A DNA stretch of 5,421 nucleotides from Desulfobacteraceae bacterium (GTDB lineage Bacteria > Desulfobacterota > Desulfobacteria > Desulfobacterales > Desulfobacteraceae): the NCBI GenBank assembly GCA_023140455.1, contig JAGLLQ010000331.1, positions 1 through 5,421 of the forward strand, in the 5' to 3' direction. Below, one piece after another: positions 1 through 5,385 of this stretch. The notes under the pieces were generated by a model. The model was not told the DNA's origin. It was given only the letters and a program-made list of their open reading frames with translations, and ran no database searches. The stretch's first letter is position 1, and every line of letters begins with the position of its first letter. The position numbers and the translations under genes are program-made.

Positions 1-73
1 CAGGCTGTTTAAGCCAGCCATGGTATCTAAAACCCAAATATTGGATATGAATTAAATAATAATACTTTTCCAT
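1..73 (-). CDS. truA: tRNA pseudouridine synthase A (TruA-like), N-terminal 24 codons, cut by the window edge
   Basis: Seen: from the ATG at 73 the minus strand reads MEKYYYLIHIQYLGF, then RYHGWLKQP, up to the left edge. This matches the first beta strand and loop of TruA proteins, where a Y-x-G-x-x-Y/F-x-GWQ-x-QP pattern follows a short hydrophobic strand. Family knowledge: TruA converts uridines 38-40 of the tRNA anticodon arm to pseudouridine in the cytosol; the catalytic Asp lies farther in and is not visible here. The start is supported by a GAGGT Shine-Dalgarno site 8 bases upstream (82-86). The gene diverges from msrA, sharing about 150 bases of upstream DNA. Only about a tenth of the protein is present, so another TruA-fold pseudouridine synthase remains possible. 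Confidence 0.72.
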   Translation of the reverse strand, partial: MEKYYYLIHIQYLGFRYHGWLKQP

Positions 74-130
74 GTGATTTACCTCTTTGTGAGTCCGGCT
101 AAACTTTTAGCATACAGATAGTTAATCTCT

Positions 131-169
131 TTGCACAGTTGCACTTGTTTACTAAATGATTAACATAAT
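131..169 (+). promoter_or_regulatory. Possible sigma-70 promoter for msrA with a tandem TTGCAC repeat
   Basis: The hexamer TTGCAC occurs twice, at 131-136 and 139-144, separated by AG. The second copy resembles a -35 box; downstream are TAACAT at 161-166 (16-base spacer) and CATAAT at 164-169 (19-base spacer, five of six matches to TATAAT). Transcription would start near 175, leaving a leader of some 45 bases before the msrA ATG. The paired hexamer could also be a small operator. The placement between divergent genes fits, but spacing and matches are only moderate. Confidence 0.3.
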
Positions 170-221
170 AAACAGACCTTGATTTTAATTGCCCTTAACC
201 AAAAACCAAAAAAGGGGGCGT

Positions 222-794
222 ATGCGCGTTCATACAATCATTGCTTTATCAATAGCCTTATTATTTAATCTTACTTCATGCCCGGAAGGAATGACAATGG
301 ATAAAAAAGAAAACTTAGCAAACGCTTATTTTGCAGGAGGATGTTTCTGGGGGGTTGAGTATCTCTTTGAGCATAAAGAGGGGGTAGTGTCAGCAACTTC
401 CGGTTACATGGGAGGTTCTATAGACAACCCTACCTACTATGAGGTATCCCACAAAAAGACCGGTCATATTGAAGCTGTAAAAGTTGTATATGACCCTGCC
501 AAAGTAAATTATGAAGAACTTACAAAATTTTTCTTTGAAATTCATGACCCCACACAGGAGAATAGACAAGGTCCTGATATAGGCGACCAGTATGCATCAG
601 CCATTTTTTATGAAAATGAAGAAGAACAAAAAATTATCATCAAATTAATCAATATTCTTAAAACAAAAGGATATGAAATAGTAACAAAAGTAATTCCGGC
701 AACCACCTTCTGGGATGCTGAAGATTATCATCAGGACTACTATGATAAGAAAAAGACGCAACCATATTGTCATGCTTACAAAAAAAAGTTTTAA
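222..794 (+). CDS. msrA: Peptide methionine (S)-sulfoxide reductase MsrA, predicted lipoprotein
   Basis: Reduces the S-epimer of methionine sulfoxide in oxidised proteins. In the 190-residue reading from ATG 222, the catalytic motif GGCFWG holds the nucleophile Cys41. Further family blocks are GYMGG, TGHIEAVKVVYDP, FFEIHDPTQENRQGPDIGDQY and the AEDYHQDYY segment. Cys183 in the C-terminal PYCHAY is a candidate resolving cysteine. Residues 1-20 (MRVHTIIALSIALLFNLTSC) form a lipoprotein signal with lipobox LTSC, so the mature protein should be lipid-anchored at Cys20 outside the cytoplasm; residue +2 is Pro, not the Asp that retains lipoproteins at the inner membrane in enterobacteria. ATG 222 has a G-rich Shine-Dalgarno site (AAAGGGGG, 211-218, rather close). 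A TTG at 189 in the same frame has no such site and would put charged residues before the signal. A second strong start exists at 297. Nine bases separate the stop from the next gene, suggesting an operon. Confidence 0.95.
   Translation: MRVHTIIALSIALLFNLTSCPEGMTMDKKENLANAYFAGGCFWGVEYLFEHKEGVVSATSGYMGGSIDNPTYYEVSHKKTGHIEAVKVVYDPAKVNYEELTKFFFEIHDPTQENRQGPDIGDQYASAIFYENEEEQKIIIKLINILKTKGYEIVTKVIPATTFWDAEDYHQDYYDKKKTQPYCHAYKKKF
284..299 (+). promoter_or_regulatory. Internal Shine-Dalgarno and ATG inside msrA, possible cytosolic start
   Basis: GGAAGGA at 284-290 sits 6 bases before an in-frame ATG at 297, better spaced than the site serving ATG 222. Starting here gives a 165-residue MsrA (MDKKENLANAYFAGGCFWG...) that lacks the signal peptide and lipid-carrying Cys but keeps the whole catalytic domain. 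Both starts may be used, or only one; sequence alone cannot decide. Confidence 0.4.
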
Positions 795-803
795 AGGTGA
801 ACC

Positions 804-1274
804 ATGAAAAATACAAACAAAATCCTGCTGTTCACTGCCCTGATTGTTGTACTGTTTTTGTCAGTATATTCATTTCAATTAAAACAGCAGGTTGATAATA
901 ATAAAGTAAAAATTGATAAGCTTGCATCCATGATCAACAGCGGCAGAGCAACATCCATGCAAAATTCCCACAAACTTGAGGAACACAACCAGGCACTTCA
1001 AAAACTTAATGATGATTATATATCACGCAAAAAGTTTGATATACATCCTAACTATATTAAATATAAAAAAACAATAACTGCCTTAATTGATAAACAAATA
1101 TTTCAAATCGTTAATGAAAAACCTTTGCATAAAGGGACATGGATATTAACTAAAATTGAATTCCTGAATCCTGAATTTGTTTATGTAGAGTATGAAGACG
1201 GCCATGGCCTATCAGCGACTTTTATACAAATAATAAAGACTAAAAACAGTTATCAATTTGAAGCAATCTACTAA
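804..1274 (+). CDS. Small membrane-anchored coiled-coil protein of unknown function
   Basis: I do not recognise a family. The 156-residue protein has a short basic N-terminus (MKNTNK), one hydrophobic segment at about residues 8-23 (an uncleaved anchor or signal), then a polar heptad-like stretch at about 25-75 (LKQQVDNNKVKIDKLASMI, and later HKLEEHNQALQKLNDD) likely to form a coiled coil. The C-terminal half, about 80-156, is rich in aromatic and beta-branched residues and looks like a small beta-containing domain. There are no cysteines, so it is unlikely to be a direct redox partner through disulfide exchange. A Shine-Dalgarno AAAGGTGA (794-801) overlaps the last base of the msrA stop codon, and the gap is 9 bases, so it is very probably co-transcribed with msrA and acts at the same envelope location. 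Its last 4 bases overlap the convergent peptidase gene. Confidence 0.8.
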   Translation: MKNTNKILLFTALIVVLFLSVYSFQLKQQVDNNKVKIDKLASMINSGRATSMQNSHKLEEHNQALQKLNDDYISRKKFDIHPNYIKYKKTITALIDKQIFQIVNEKPLHKGTWILTKIEFLNPEFVYVEYEDGHGLSATFIQIIKTKNSYQFEAIY

Positions 1275-1288
1275 ATACCAAATTGCTT
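1254..1288. terminator. Nested inverted repeats at the overlapping 3' ends of two convergent genes
   Basis: Two alternative 7-base inverted repeats occupy the junction: CAATTTG (1254-1260) with CAAATTG (1279-1285), and AAGCAAT (1261-1267) with ATTGCTT (1282-1288). Their right arms overlap, so only one hairpin can form at a time. Both stop codons (1271-1274) lie in the loops. A role as a bidirectional terminator fits the position, but the stems are AT-rich, the loops are 14-18 bases, and there is no clean T tract on either side, so efficiency is doubtful. Confidence 0.35.
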
Positions 1289-2176
1289 TGTGTCAACCCA
1301 TTCCATACTTAAAAGAGACCAGAAATCCTTTGCAAGTTTATTTAAGACATATTCGTATGGCAGCCAGCCGTAACCCTGATCCCCCCAGCCAGTTCCCCAT
1401 GAATTGCGAATCAGAAGTGCTCCCTTTGTTTCCTTGTTACATTGTGTGTTGTTGATCTTTTTATTATCATCGTAACCTATTGCAACAATAGCATGACCCC
1501 ATTCAGCCTGTTCTCCGGGACATGGATAGGGGATGTCGCCTTTTACATTTGAATTATTAAATGAAGGAAATCCCCAGAATCCGAACATGGAAGGAATTCC
1601 GGCAGCAAGATATTTTTTAACACTTGAAAGGACTTTATCAGACGGCACATTAGCACTTTGGGGATCATGGCAGAAATATTGAAGCGCCTCATAATTATCT
1701 GCTACGGCATAGACAAATGCAGGCGGTTCTTTATCAAAATCATCCACATTATATGCCCAGTACTTCTCTTCAGGTACACCGCAGAGACTAAGTGCACCCA
1801 TTACATTTCTCAGCCATGCTCCTGTATCACCTGTCACTTGCATCAAATTACGGGTAGTTTTGTAAACAAACAGACGGGAGCCGTCAAGATACTTTCCCTT
1901 TGCCCTTTGCTGAAAATATTCTACAACACACATACCAGCGTGAGCTGTACACGAACCTATGCTCAACTGGTTATCTATCGGCGAACACCACTGTTTCAAA
2001 TCAATTGACGCAGGTGTGGATAATGATCTGCTTGTCAATCCAAGTTTTTTAGAAACCTTTTTAATCTCCTTATGGTCCACAGAATAATCCCGCATGTCAG
2101 GAACTGGTGACAGCCATCCCGTTCCAAAGGTCTCATTTGTTTCAGGTATCTCAACTTTGTTGTGTAAAGGATACAT
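1271..2176 (-). CDS. Papain-like C1 family cysteine peptidase
   Basis: The 301-residue protein has a full papain-type active site: Gln70 of the oxyanion hole and nucleophile Cys76 in DNQLSIGSCTAHA with the papain-like six-residue separation, His228 in EWGHAIVAIGYDD, and Asn258 in RNSWGTGWGDQGYGW. The N-terminal GTGWLSPVPDMRDY and the ASIDLKQWCSPIDNQ lead-in are typical of bacterial stand-alone C1 peptidases. No signal peptide or membrane segment is seen, so it should be cytosolic unless exported by a special route; the 60-residue N-terminus may serve as a short propeptide. ATG 2176 is chosen because GGAGGG (2184-2189) lies 7 bases before it. An ATG at 2191 would add five residues, but its own upstream is poly-A without a ribosome site, and its codons are the Shine-Dalgarno itself. 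Substrate unknown. The gene stands alone: convergent with the msrA unit and about 300 bases from the next gene upstream. Confidence 0.92.
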   Translation of the reverse strand: MYPLHNKVEIPETNETFGTGWLSPVPDMRDYSVDHKEIKKVSKKLGLTSRSLSTPASIDLKQWCSPIDNQLSIGSCTAHAGMCVVEYFQQRAKGKYLDGSRLFVYKTTRNLMQVTGDTGAWLRNVMGALSLCGVPEEKYWAYNVDDFDKEPPAFVYAVADNYEALQYFCHDPQSANVPSDKVLSSVKKYLAAGIPSMFGFWGFPSFNNSNVKGDIPYPCPGEQAEWGHAIVAIGYDDNKKINNTQCNKETKGALLIRNSWGTGWGDQGYGWLPYEYVLNKLAKDFWSLLSMEWVDTKQFGI

Positions 2177-2183
2177 GTTTCTT

Positions 2184-2189
2184 CCCTCC
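2184..2189 (-). promoter_or_regulatory. Shine-Dalgarno site that fixes the peptidase start
   Basis: GGAGGG on the minus strand, 7 bases before ATG 2176. It lies inside the five extra codons of a longer reading from 2191, which is why the shorter start is preferred. Confidence 0.7.
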
Positions 2190-2191
2190 AT

Positions 2192-2479
2192 TTTTTTAAT
2201 TTGGCTGATATGATTTTGTTGGAGAAGGAGCTCTCCGCCAGCCTAACAGAACAGACCCTTCTTTACTTTCTTTAAACCTGCTAATCAATAATCACCTAAC
2301 TTAGGATGTAAACAAGTAGATTGAGGTTATGGCAACGATCAAAAATGAATAAGGAGAGAGAATCGAATATTGTTATGAACTGTAGGAATAGTGGATCAGG
2401 ATTAGTTCATGCACACAAGACATTTCTTCTATAGTAAATCTCTATAATACAAAATTATTATTATTTCAACTGAATTTTT
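2192..2479. other. Intergenic stretch without a convincing gene
   Basis: This region separates the peptidase start from the 3' end of the spermidine-synthase-like gene and must hold the peptidase promoter on the minus strand. I could not place a clear -10/-35 pair there; TTTACA-like and AT-rich hexamers upstream of 2300 are only suggestive. Small symmetric elements are GGAGA/TCTCC around a 6-base loop (2221-2236) and CCTAACTTAGG (2295-2305). A 29-codon plus-strand reading from ATG 2345 to TAG 2432-2434 is the only open stretch of note and lacks a Shine-Dalgarno at useful distance. The end near 2440-2475 is strongly AT-rich. Confidence 0.5.
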
Positions 2480-3205
2480 TTATAAAGCCAGTTGCGCAAC
2501 GTAAACTGCACCTTCAGATGTGCCACCGGCTATTGGATTATCAAATTTTATAGTGTGCGCCTCCACGTTTTCAAACACTTTACCCAATCGACTGGTAAAA
2601 GATTCATTTGGGAAACCATCTGCCCAGAGCGCAAACACCCCGCCAGGCTTCAAATGCTGCTTCAATTCCTTAAGCCCTTCCTCACAGTAAAAACGCGTGT
2701 TAGTTTGATGTAATACATTGTCAGGCGTGTGATCTATGTCCAGAAGGATAGCATCATGTTTCTTTATTGGGTTCTCAGGGTCAAAACTTTTCGAAACATC
2801 CCGGGACAAAGCAAAAAAGTCGGCATGAACAAGTCGGCAACGGGGGTCTGCAGTCAATGTCTTACCCAATGGAACAAGTCCATTTTGATGCCACTCAATC
2901 ACTCCCTCTAAAAACTCCACAACAACAAGCGATTTTACACGCTTATCTTCCAATGCTGAAACAGCAGTGTACCCAAGCCCAAGCCCTCCGATCACAACAT
3001 CAAGTTCCTTCTTTGTCAACGCGCCAAGCCCGAGCTTAGACAGCTGGGATTCTGCCTCATGAAACAGGCTTGACATCAAAAAATACTCACCAAGTTTCAC
3101 CTCGTAGATTTCAAGCCCCCCGAGCTGAAGTAAACGACGGCGCCGCAACATCAGATCCCCAAGAGGAGTCTGTCGAAAATCTAATTCTTCGTAATTTAAA
3201 CTCAT
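2480..3205 (-). CDS. Spermidine-synthase-like protein (aminopropyltransferase/SAM-binding fold)
   Basis: The 241-residue protein has a Rossmann methyltransferase-type fold like that of polyamine aminopropyltransferases. Visible blocks: a short N-terminal beta region with EIYEVKLGEYFLMSSLFHEAE (residues 32-52); the glycine-rich nucleotide loop VIGGLGLGYTA (71-81); acidic Glu97 ending the next strand (VVVEF), the expected ribose contact; Asp129 in VHADFF; and DAILLDIDHTP (151-161) where spermidine synthases keep their catalytic Asp. LKPGGVFALWADG (185-197) closes the core. The DIDHTPDN loop differs from the D-S-S/T-D-P loop of true spermidine synthases, so polyamine synthesis is not assured and the substrate is open. 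ATG 3205 overlaps the upstream stop as ATGA and has AGGG about 6 bases before it (CAGGGACAAAATG). A GTG at 3220 would add five residues but sits inside that ribosome site. No signal peptide; cytosolic. Confidence 0.85.
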   Translation of the reverse strand: MSLNYEELDFRQTPLGDLMLRRRRLLQLGGLEIYEVKLGEYFLMSSLFHEAESQLSKLGLGALTKKELDVVIGGLGLGYTAVSALEDKRVKSLVVVEFLEGVIEWHQNGLVPLGKTLTADPRCRLVHADFFALSRDVSKSFDPENPIKKHDAILLDIDHTPDNVLHQTNTRFYCEEGLKELKQHLKPGGVFALWADGFPNESFTSRLGKVFENVEAHTIKFDNPIAGGTSEGAVYVAQLAL

Positions 3206-3852
3206 TTTGTCCCTGTCCACATATCCTGACGGTTCTTAAAAGCAACTCTAACTTCCTTGTATACTTCTTCTGGAGATTTTTGCCAATAGATTCGTCCTCG
3301 TTGGATAAAAAGTTTATCAAGGAATTTGCCATTCTTCTCTTCAACCAATGTGCTGAATTTACCAGTGCGTTCTTCAGTAAGCCTGCTGTTACCGGTCATC
3401 AATAAAAATACAGATTTCCCTGCAAAATCATGATTTTCTACAAAAGACCATAATGGTGGTGCCGGTCTAAACCACCATGTTGGCGAACACAACAAAATAA
3501 GGTCATAGCGTGAAAGGTCTATAGAATCATGCAAAATGGGAGTTGTCGTCACTTCTTTGTCTGCGTGCTCTGATGCAAGCATTTGCCCTTTTATGTTTCT
3601 TGCATATTGAGGTGCTTTAATTTGCAGCATATCAGCATCAAAAAAACGGGCAGCTTCTCTGGCTGCTCCCAACGTGTTTCCTGTACGGGAATAAACTACA
3701 ACAAGAGTATGTGCAGTCGTTGTAGAAACTCTTTTATAAGGAGGGCTTTCAACCCATGCAGTCTGTGTTCTGTAAAAATAAAGAAAACCGGCAGCTATAA
3801 CCACCATTGCAAATCCTGCGATGAGCCACATTTTTTTCTTACCTCCAATCAT
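3202..3852 (-). CDS. Membrane-anchored flavodoxin-like protein
   Basis: A 216-residue protein with a hydrophobic anchor at residues 8-27, a linker, and a flavodoxin-like domain from about 48. TLVVVYSRTGNT (49-60) is the first beta strand and FMN-phosphate loop (Ser55, Thr57, Asn59, Thr60). DLILLCSPTWWFRPAPP (117-133) is the second isoalloxazine-contacting loop with aromatic residues, and AGKSVFLLMTGNSR (144-157) is the next strand and loop. The domain is of the minimal, about 150-residue kind, so a flavin-binding electron carrier or quinone/FMN reductase role is likely, but the partner is unknown. Two starts compete: ATG 3852 with AGGA 8 bases upstream, and ATG 3831 with GGAGGT (3841-3846) 9 bases upstream. 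The longer form adds IGGKKK before the anchor, which would favour a cytoplasmic N-terminus. The stop overlaps the start of the next gene by ATGA, so both are translated together. Confidence 0.85.
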   Translation of the reverse strand: MIGGKKKMWLIAGFAMVVIAAGFLYFYRTQTAWVESPPYKRVSTTTAHTLVVVYSRTGNTLGAAREAARFFDADMLQIKAPQYARNIKGQMLASEHADKEVTTTPILHDSIDLSRYDLILLCSPTWWFRPAPPLWSFVENHDFAGKSVFLLMTGNSRLTEERTGKFSTLVEEKNGKFLDKLFIQRGRIYWQKSPEEVYKEVRVAFKNRQDMWTGTK

Positions 3853-3867
3853 TTTGCTTTTCCTAAT

Positions 3868-3876
3868 TTATAATTA
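3868..3876 (-). promoter_or_regulatory. Possible -10 region of the flavodoxin-like operon
   Basis: On the minus strand the sequence ATTATAAAT contains TATAAA (five of six matches to TATAAT). No good -35 hexamer stands at 16-18 bases. The box lies only about 14 bases before ATG 3852, which would leave a very short leader; the downstream ATG 3831 with its GGAGGT would suit this promoter better. Weak call. Confidence 0.22.
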
Positions 3877-3883
3877 ATCTTTT

Positions 3884-4045
3884 TTACATGGTTGGAAAAG
3901 ATTTTGCGAGATGCTCTTCTAACCGTTTCAGATCACCTTCAACATCTGCATCTTTTAGCACATCATGACAGGAATTATGTATATAATCCATTTCAATATC
4001 TTGTGGTACCAGTAGCCTTGCCACTGGAATCGGAATCTGGTATTT
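3884..4045 (-). pseudogene. Probable C-terminal remnant of an unidentified gene
   Basis: The minus strand is open from 4078 to the stop TAA at 3886-3884. It reads KYQIPIPVARLLVPQDIEMDY, then IHNSCHDVLKDADVEGDL and KRLEEHLAKSFPTM. The codons are rich in G at the first position (many GAT, GAA, GTG, GCA, GGT), as in real coding DNA, and the end looks like an amphipathic C-terminal helix. No good start exists: ATG 3991 and GTG 4063 both lack a Shine-Dalgarno, and an in-frame stop lies at 4081-4079. I do not recognise the protein. The stop is about 30 bases before the flavodoxin-like gene, so the lost gene may once have led that operon. It may equally be a small real gene with a weak start, or a chance reading. 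Confidence 0.4.
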
Positions 4046-4052
4046 CGTGACA

Positions 4053-4172
4053 GTGGAAGCCACAGGATTGCAGGTTGGTTATTCAAACCCATCACAGTTT
4101 AGCCACGAGTTTAAGAGTATGTTTGGTCTTGCACCCCGTCAACTTCTTAAACCCATGACTGCACCGCAATAA
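4053..4172 (+). pseudogene. AraC-family regulator, 3' fragment (C-terminal helix-turn-helix only)
   Basis: The plus strand encodes VEATGLQVGYSNPSQFSHEF followed by KSMFGLAPRQLLKPMTAPQ and a TAA stop (4170-4172). This is the second helix-turn-helix of AraC/XylS-type activators, whose signature is xVGYxSPSQFSREFKRxFGxxPxx. Everything upstream that an AraC protein needs (sensor domain, first helix-turn-helix, linker helix) is missing: no plus-strand frame between 3853 and 4050 looks like AraC, and the frame is closed by a TAA at 3984-3986. About 39 codons of a normally 250-300 codon gene remain, so it cannot be functional. The homology ends near 4050, where the opposing minus-strand remnant begins, pointing to a deletion or recombination joint there. 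Such regulators are often transcribed divergently from a reductase gene they control, but here that is only inference. Confidence 0.78.
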
Positions 4173-4210
4173 TCTCTGCGAAACCTTTATACAACGAGAC
4201 CTTTGAATAA

Positions 4211-5332
4211 TCAGTCTGATTCCATTGCCTGTAACCCAATTTTTAACATTATAAATTCAGCTGGTCTTTGAAGTGCTACCCCGATCACGCATACAAACCG
4301 CCCTTGGGCAATATCTTCCTGAGTCATGACAGAAAGATCGCATCTTACAAAGAATGCTTCTTCAGGTTTTGAACCCACAAGCCCTTTATCACGCCATAGT
4401 TGGTAAAGAAAAGCCTCTATACATGATCTTACACGACTCCAAAGCTGTGCATCGTTTGGTTCAAACACGATCCACTGGAGACCTTTTGTTATGGACTCTT
4501 CCAGATAAATGATAAGGCGTCGCACATTAATATATTTCCATTCAGGATCGCTTGTACACGTTCTTGCACCCCAGACGAAGACTCCTCTCTCCGGAAACTG
4601 GCGTATAGGATTTATCATCTTCAAATTTAAAATATCTTGTTGCTGTTTAGAAAGATTGGATTCCGGTTCCAGTACTCCCTTGATTATCTTATTAGCCGGT
4701 GCTTTATGAACGCCTTGATTATTGTCAGATCGTGCATAAACCCCGGCAATATGTCCTCCGGGTGGAATAACTATTGGTTGATTGCTCAATGGATCTTTTA
4801 CTTTTATCCAGGGATAATAAGTTGCGGCATAGCTTGAATCTACTGGCTTTTCAATAGAAGATGATCGTTGCCGGCTTTTCTGAATGTCGATAATTGCAAA
4901 GCGGTCTCTCATCTGCTCGCAGTGTTTCTTTATTGCAGTGGTTAAAATGTTTGCTTCTGTTTCAGAGAGCATATGAACATCAGGCACATAGACAATATTA
5001 ATTTCATCAATATCACAAAATCCTGACAAGCCTCTATTTATGAAATCCCCGGCCTTTATCTCATTCCCTCTTGCAGGCTTAATCCTTCCAATAAAACATC
5101 GTTTCCCTCCATTAAGAAAAAAGCCTTCAACTGCATATGTTAGATAGGAATCCTTTAAATAGCCTCCATACTCAGTGCAGTACTCCTGAAAACTGTTAAC
5201 TGAACAGATCTCTGATCTACCTTTTTCAGTTAAACCCAGCATTCCTAACGTACTGGTGCCAACCCCAACAATCGCTTGATTAACATTAGAGACCTCATTA
5301 ATATAGATTGCCGGATTAATATACTCAGGCAT
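4211..5332 (-). CDS. Contractile tail sheath protein (injection-system/phage-tail type)
   Basis: A 373-residue sheath subunit of the short class seen in extracellular contractile injection systems and related R-type tails. Sheath subunits polymerise around the inner tube and contract to drive it through a target membrane. Landmarks: MPEYINPAIYINEVS (1-15, the usual TPGVYxEEV start), VGVGTSTLGMLGLTEKG (22-38), YLTYAVEGFFLNGGKRCFIGRI (63-84), YYPWIKVKDP with IPPGGHIAGVYARSDNNQGVHKAPAN (172-214), IRQFPERGVFVWGART (243-258), and the conserved C-terminal domain from SDPEWKYINVRR through WIVFEPND to GVALQRPAEFIMLKI (261-365). Both terminal strands needed for subunit interlocking are present and no frameshift is seen, so it looks functional. 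ATG 5332 has GAGG about 7 bases upstream (AGCGAGGTTTATT). No other tail gene is recognisable in the window: downstream lie only regulator debris and unrelated genes. Host injection system or prophage tail cannot be told apart here. Confidence 0.93.
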   Translation of the reverse strand: MPEYINPAIYINEVSNVNQAIVGVGTSTLGMLGLTEKGRSEICSVNSFQEYCTEYGGYLKDSYLTYAVEGFFLNGGKRCFIGRIKPARGNEIKAGDFINRGLSGFCDIDEINIVYVPDVHMLSETEANILTTAIKKHCEQMRDRFAIIDIQKSRQRSSSIEKPVDSSYAATYYPWIKVKDPLSNQPIVIPPGGHIAGVYARSDNNQGVHKAPANKIIKGVLEPESNLSKQQQDILNLKMINPIRQFPERGVFVWGARTCTSDPEWKYINVRRLIIYLEESITKGLQWIVFEPNDAQLWSRVRSCIEAFLYQLWRDKGLVGSKPEEAFFVRCDLSVMTQEDIAQGRFVCVIGVALQRPAEFIMLKIGLQAMESD

Positions 5333-5385
5333 AATAAACCTCGCTTGATCAGAGTTCTACGCTATTTAGCTGGTTTAGTTCAAAT

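Noticed and set aside
189..221. TTG start adding 11 residues to MsrA
   Set aside because: No Shine-Dalgarno before 189; the added residues would sit in front of a complete lipoprotein signal, and a G-rich site directly precedes ATG 222.
1258..1455. Plus-strand open frame of 65 codons
   Set aside because: Lies antisense to the conserved C-terminal catalytic part of the C1 peptidase and resembles nothing; a shadow.
1658..2008. Plus-strand open frame of 116 codons
   Set aside because: Antisense to the peptidase active-site region, cysteine-rich nonsense composition and no ribosome site.
2480..3205. Firm assignment as spermidine synthase SpeE
   Set aside because: The catalytic loop and overall N-terminus differ from proven spermidine synthases; only fold-level assignment is justified.
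3111..3344. Minus-strand open frame spanning the flavodoxin/spermidine-synthase-like junction
   Set aside because: Out of frame with two well-supported genes that already use this strand; no domain seen.
4180..4205. Imperfect direct repeat GAAACCTTTA / GAGACCTTTG between the AraC scrap and the sheath
   Set aside because: Only 8 of 10 positions match, and there is no flanking inverted repeat or transposase; too short to call a mobile-element end.
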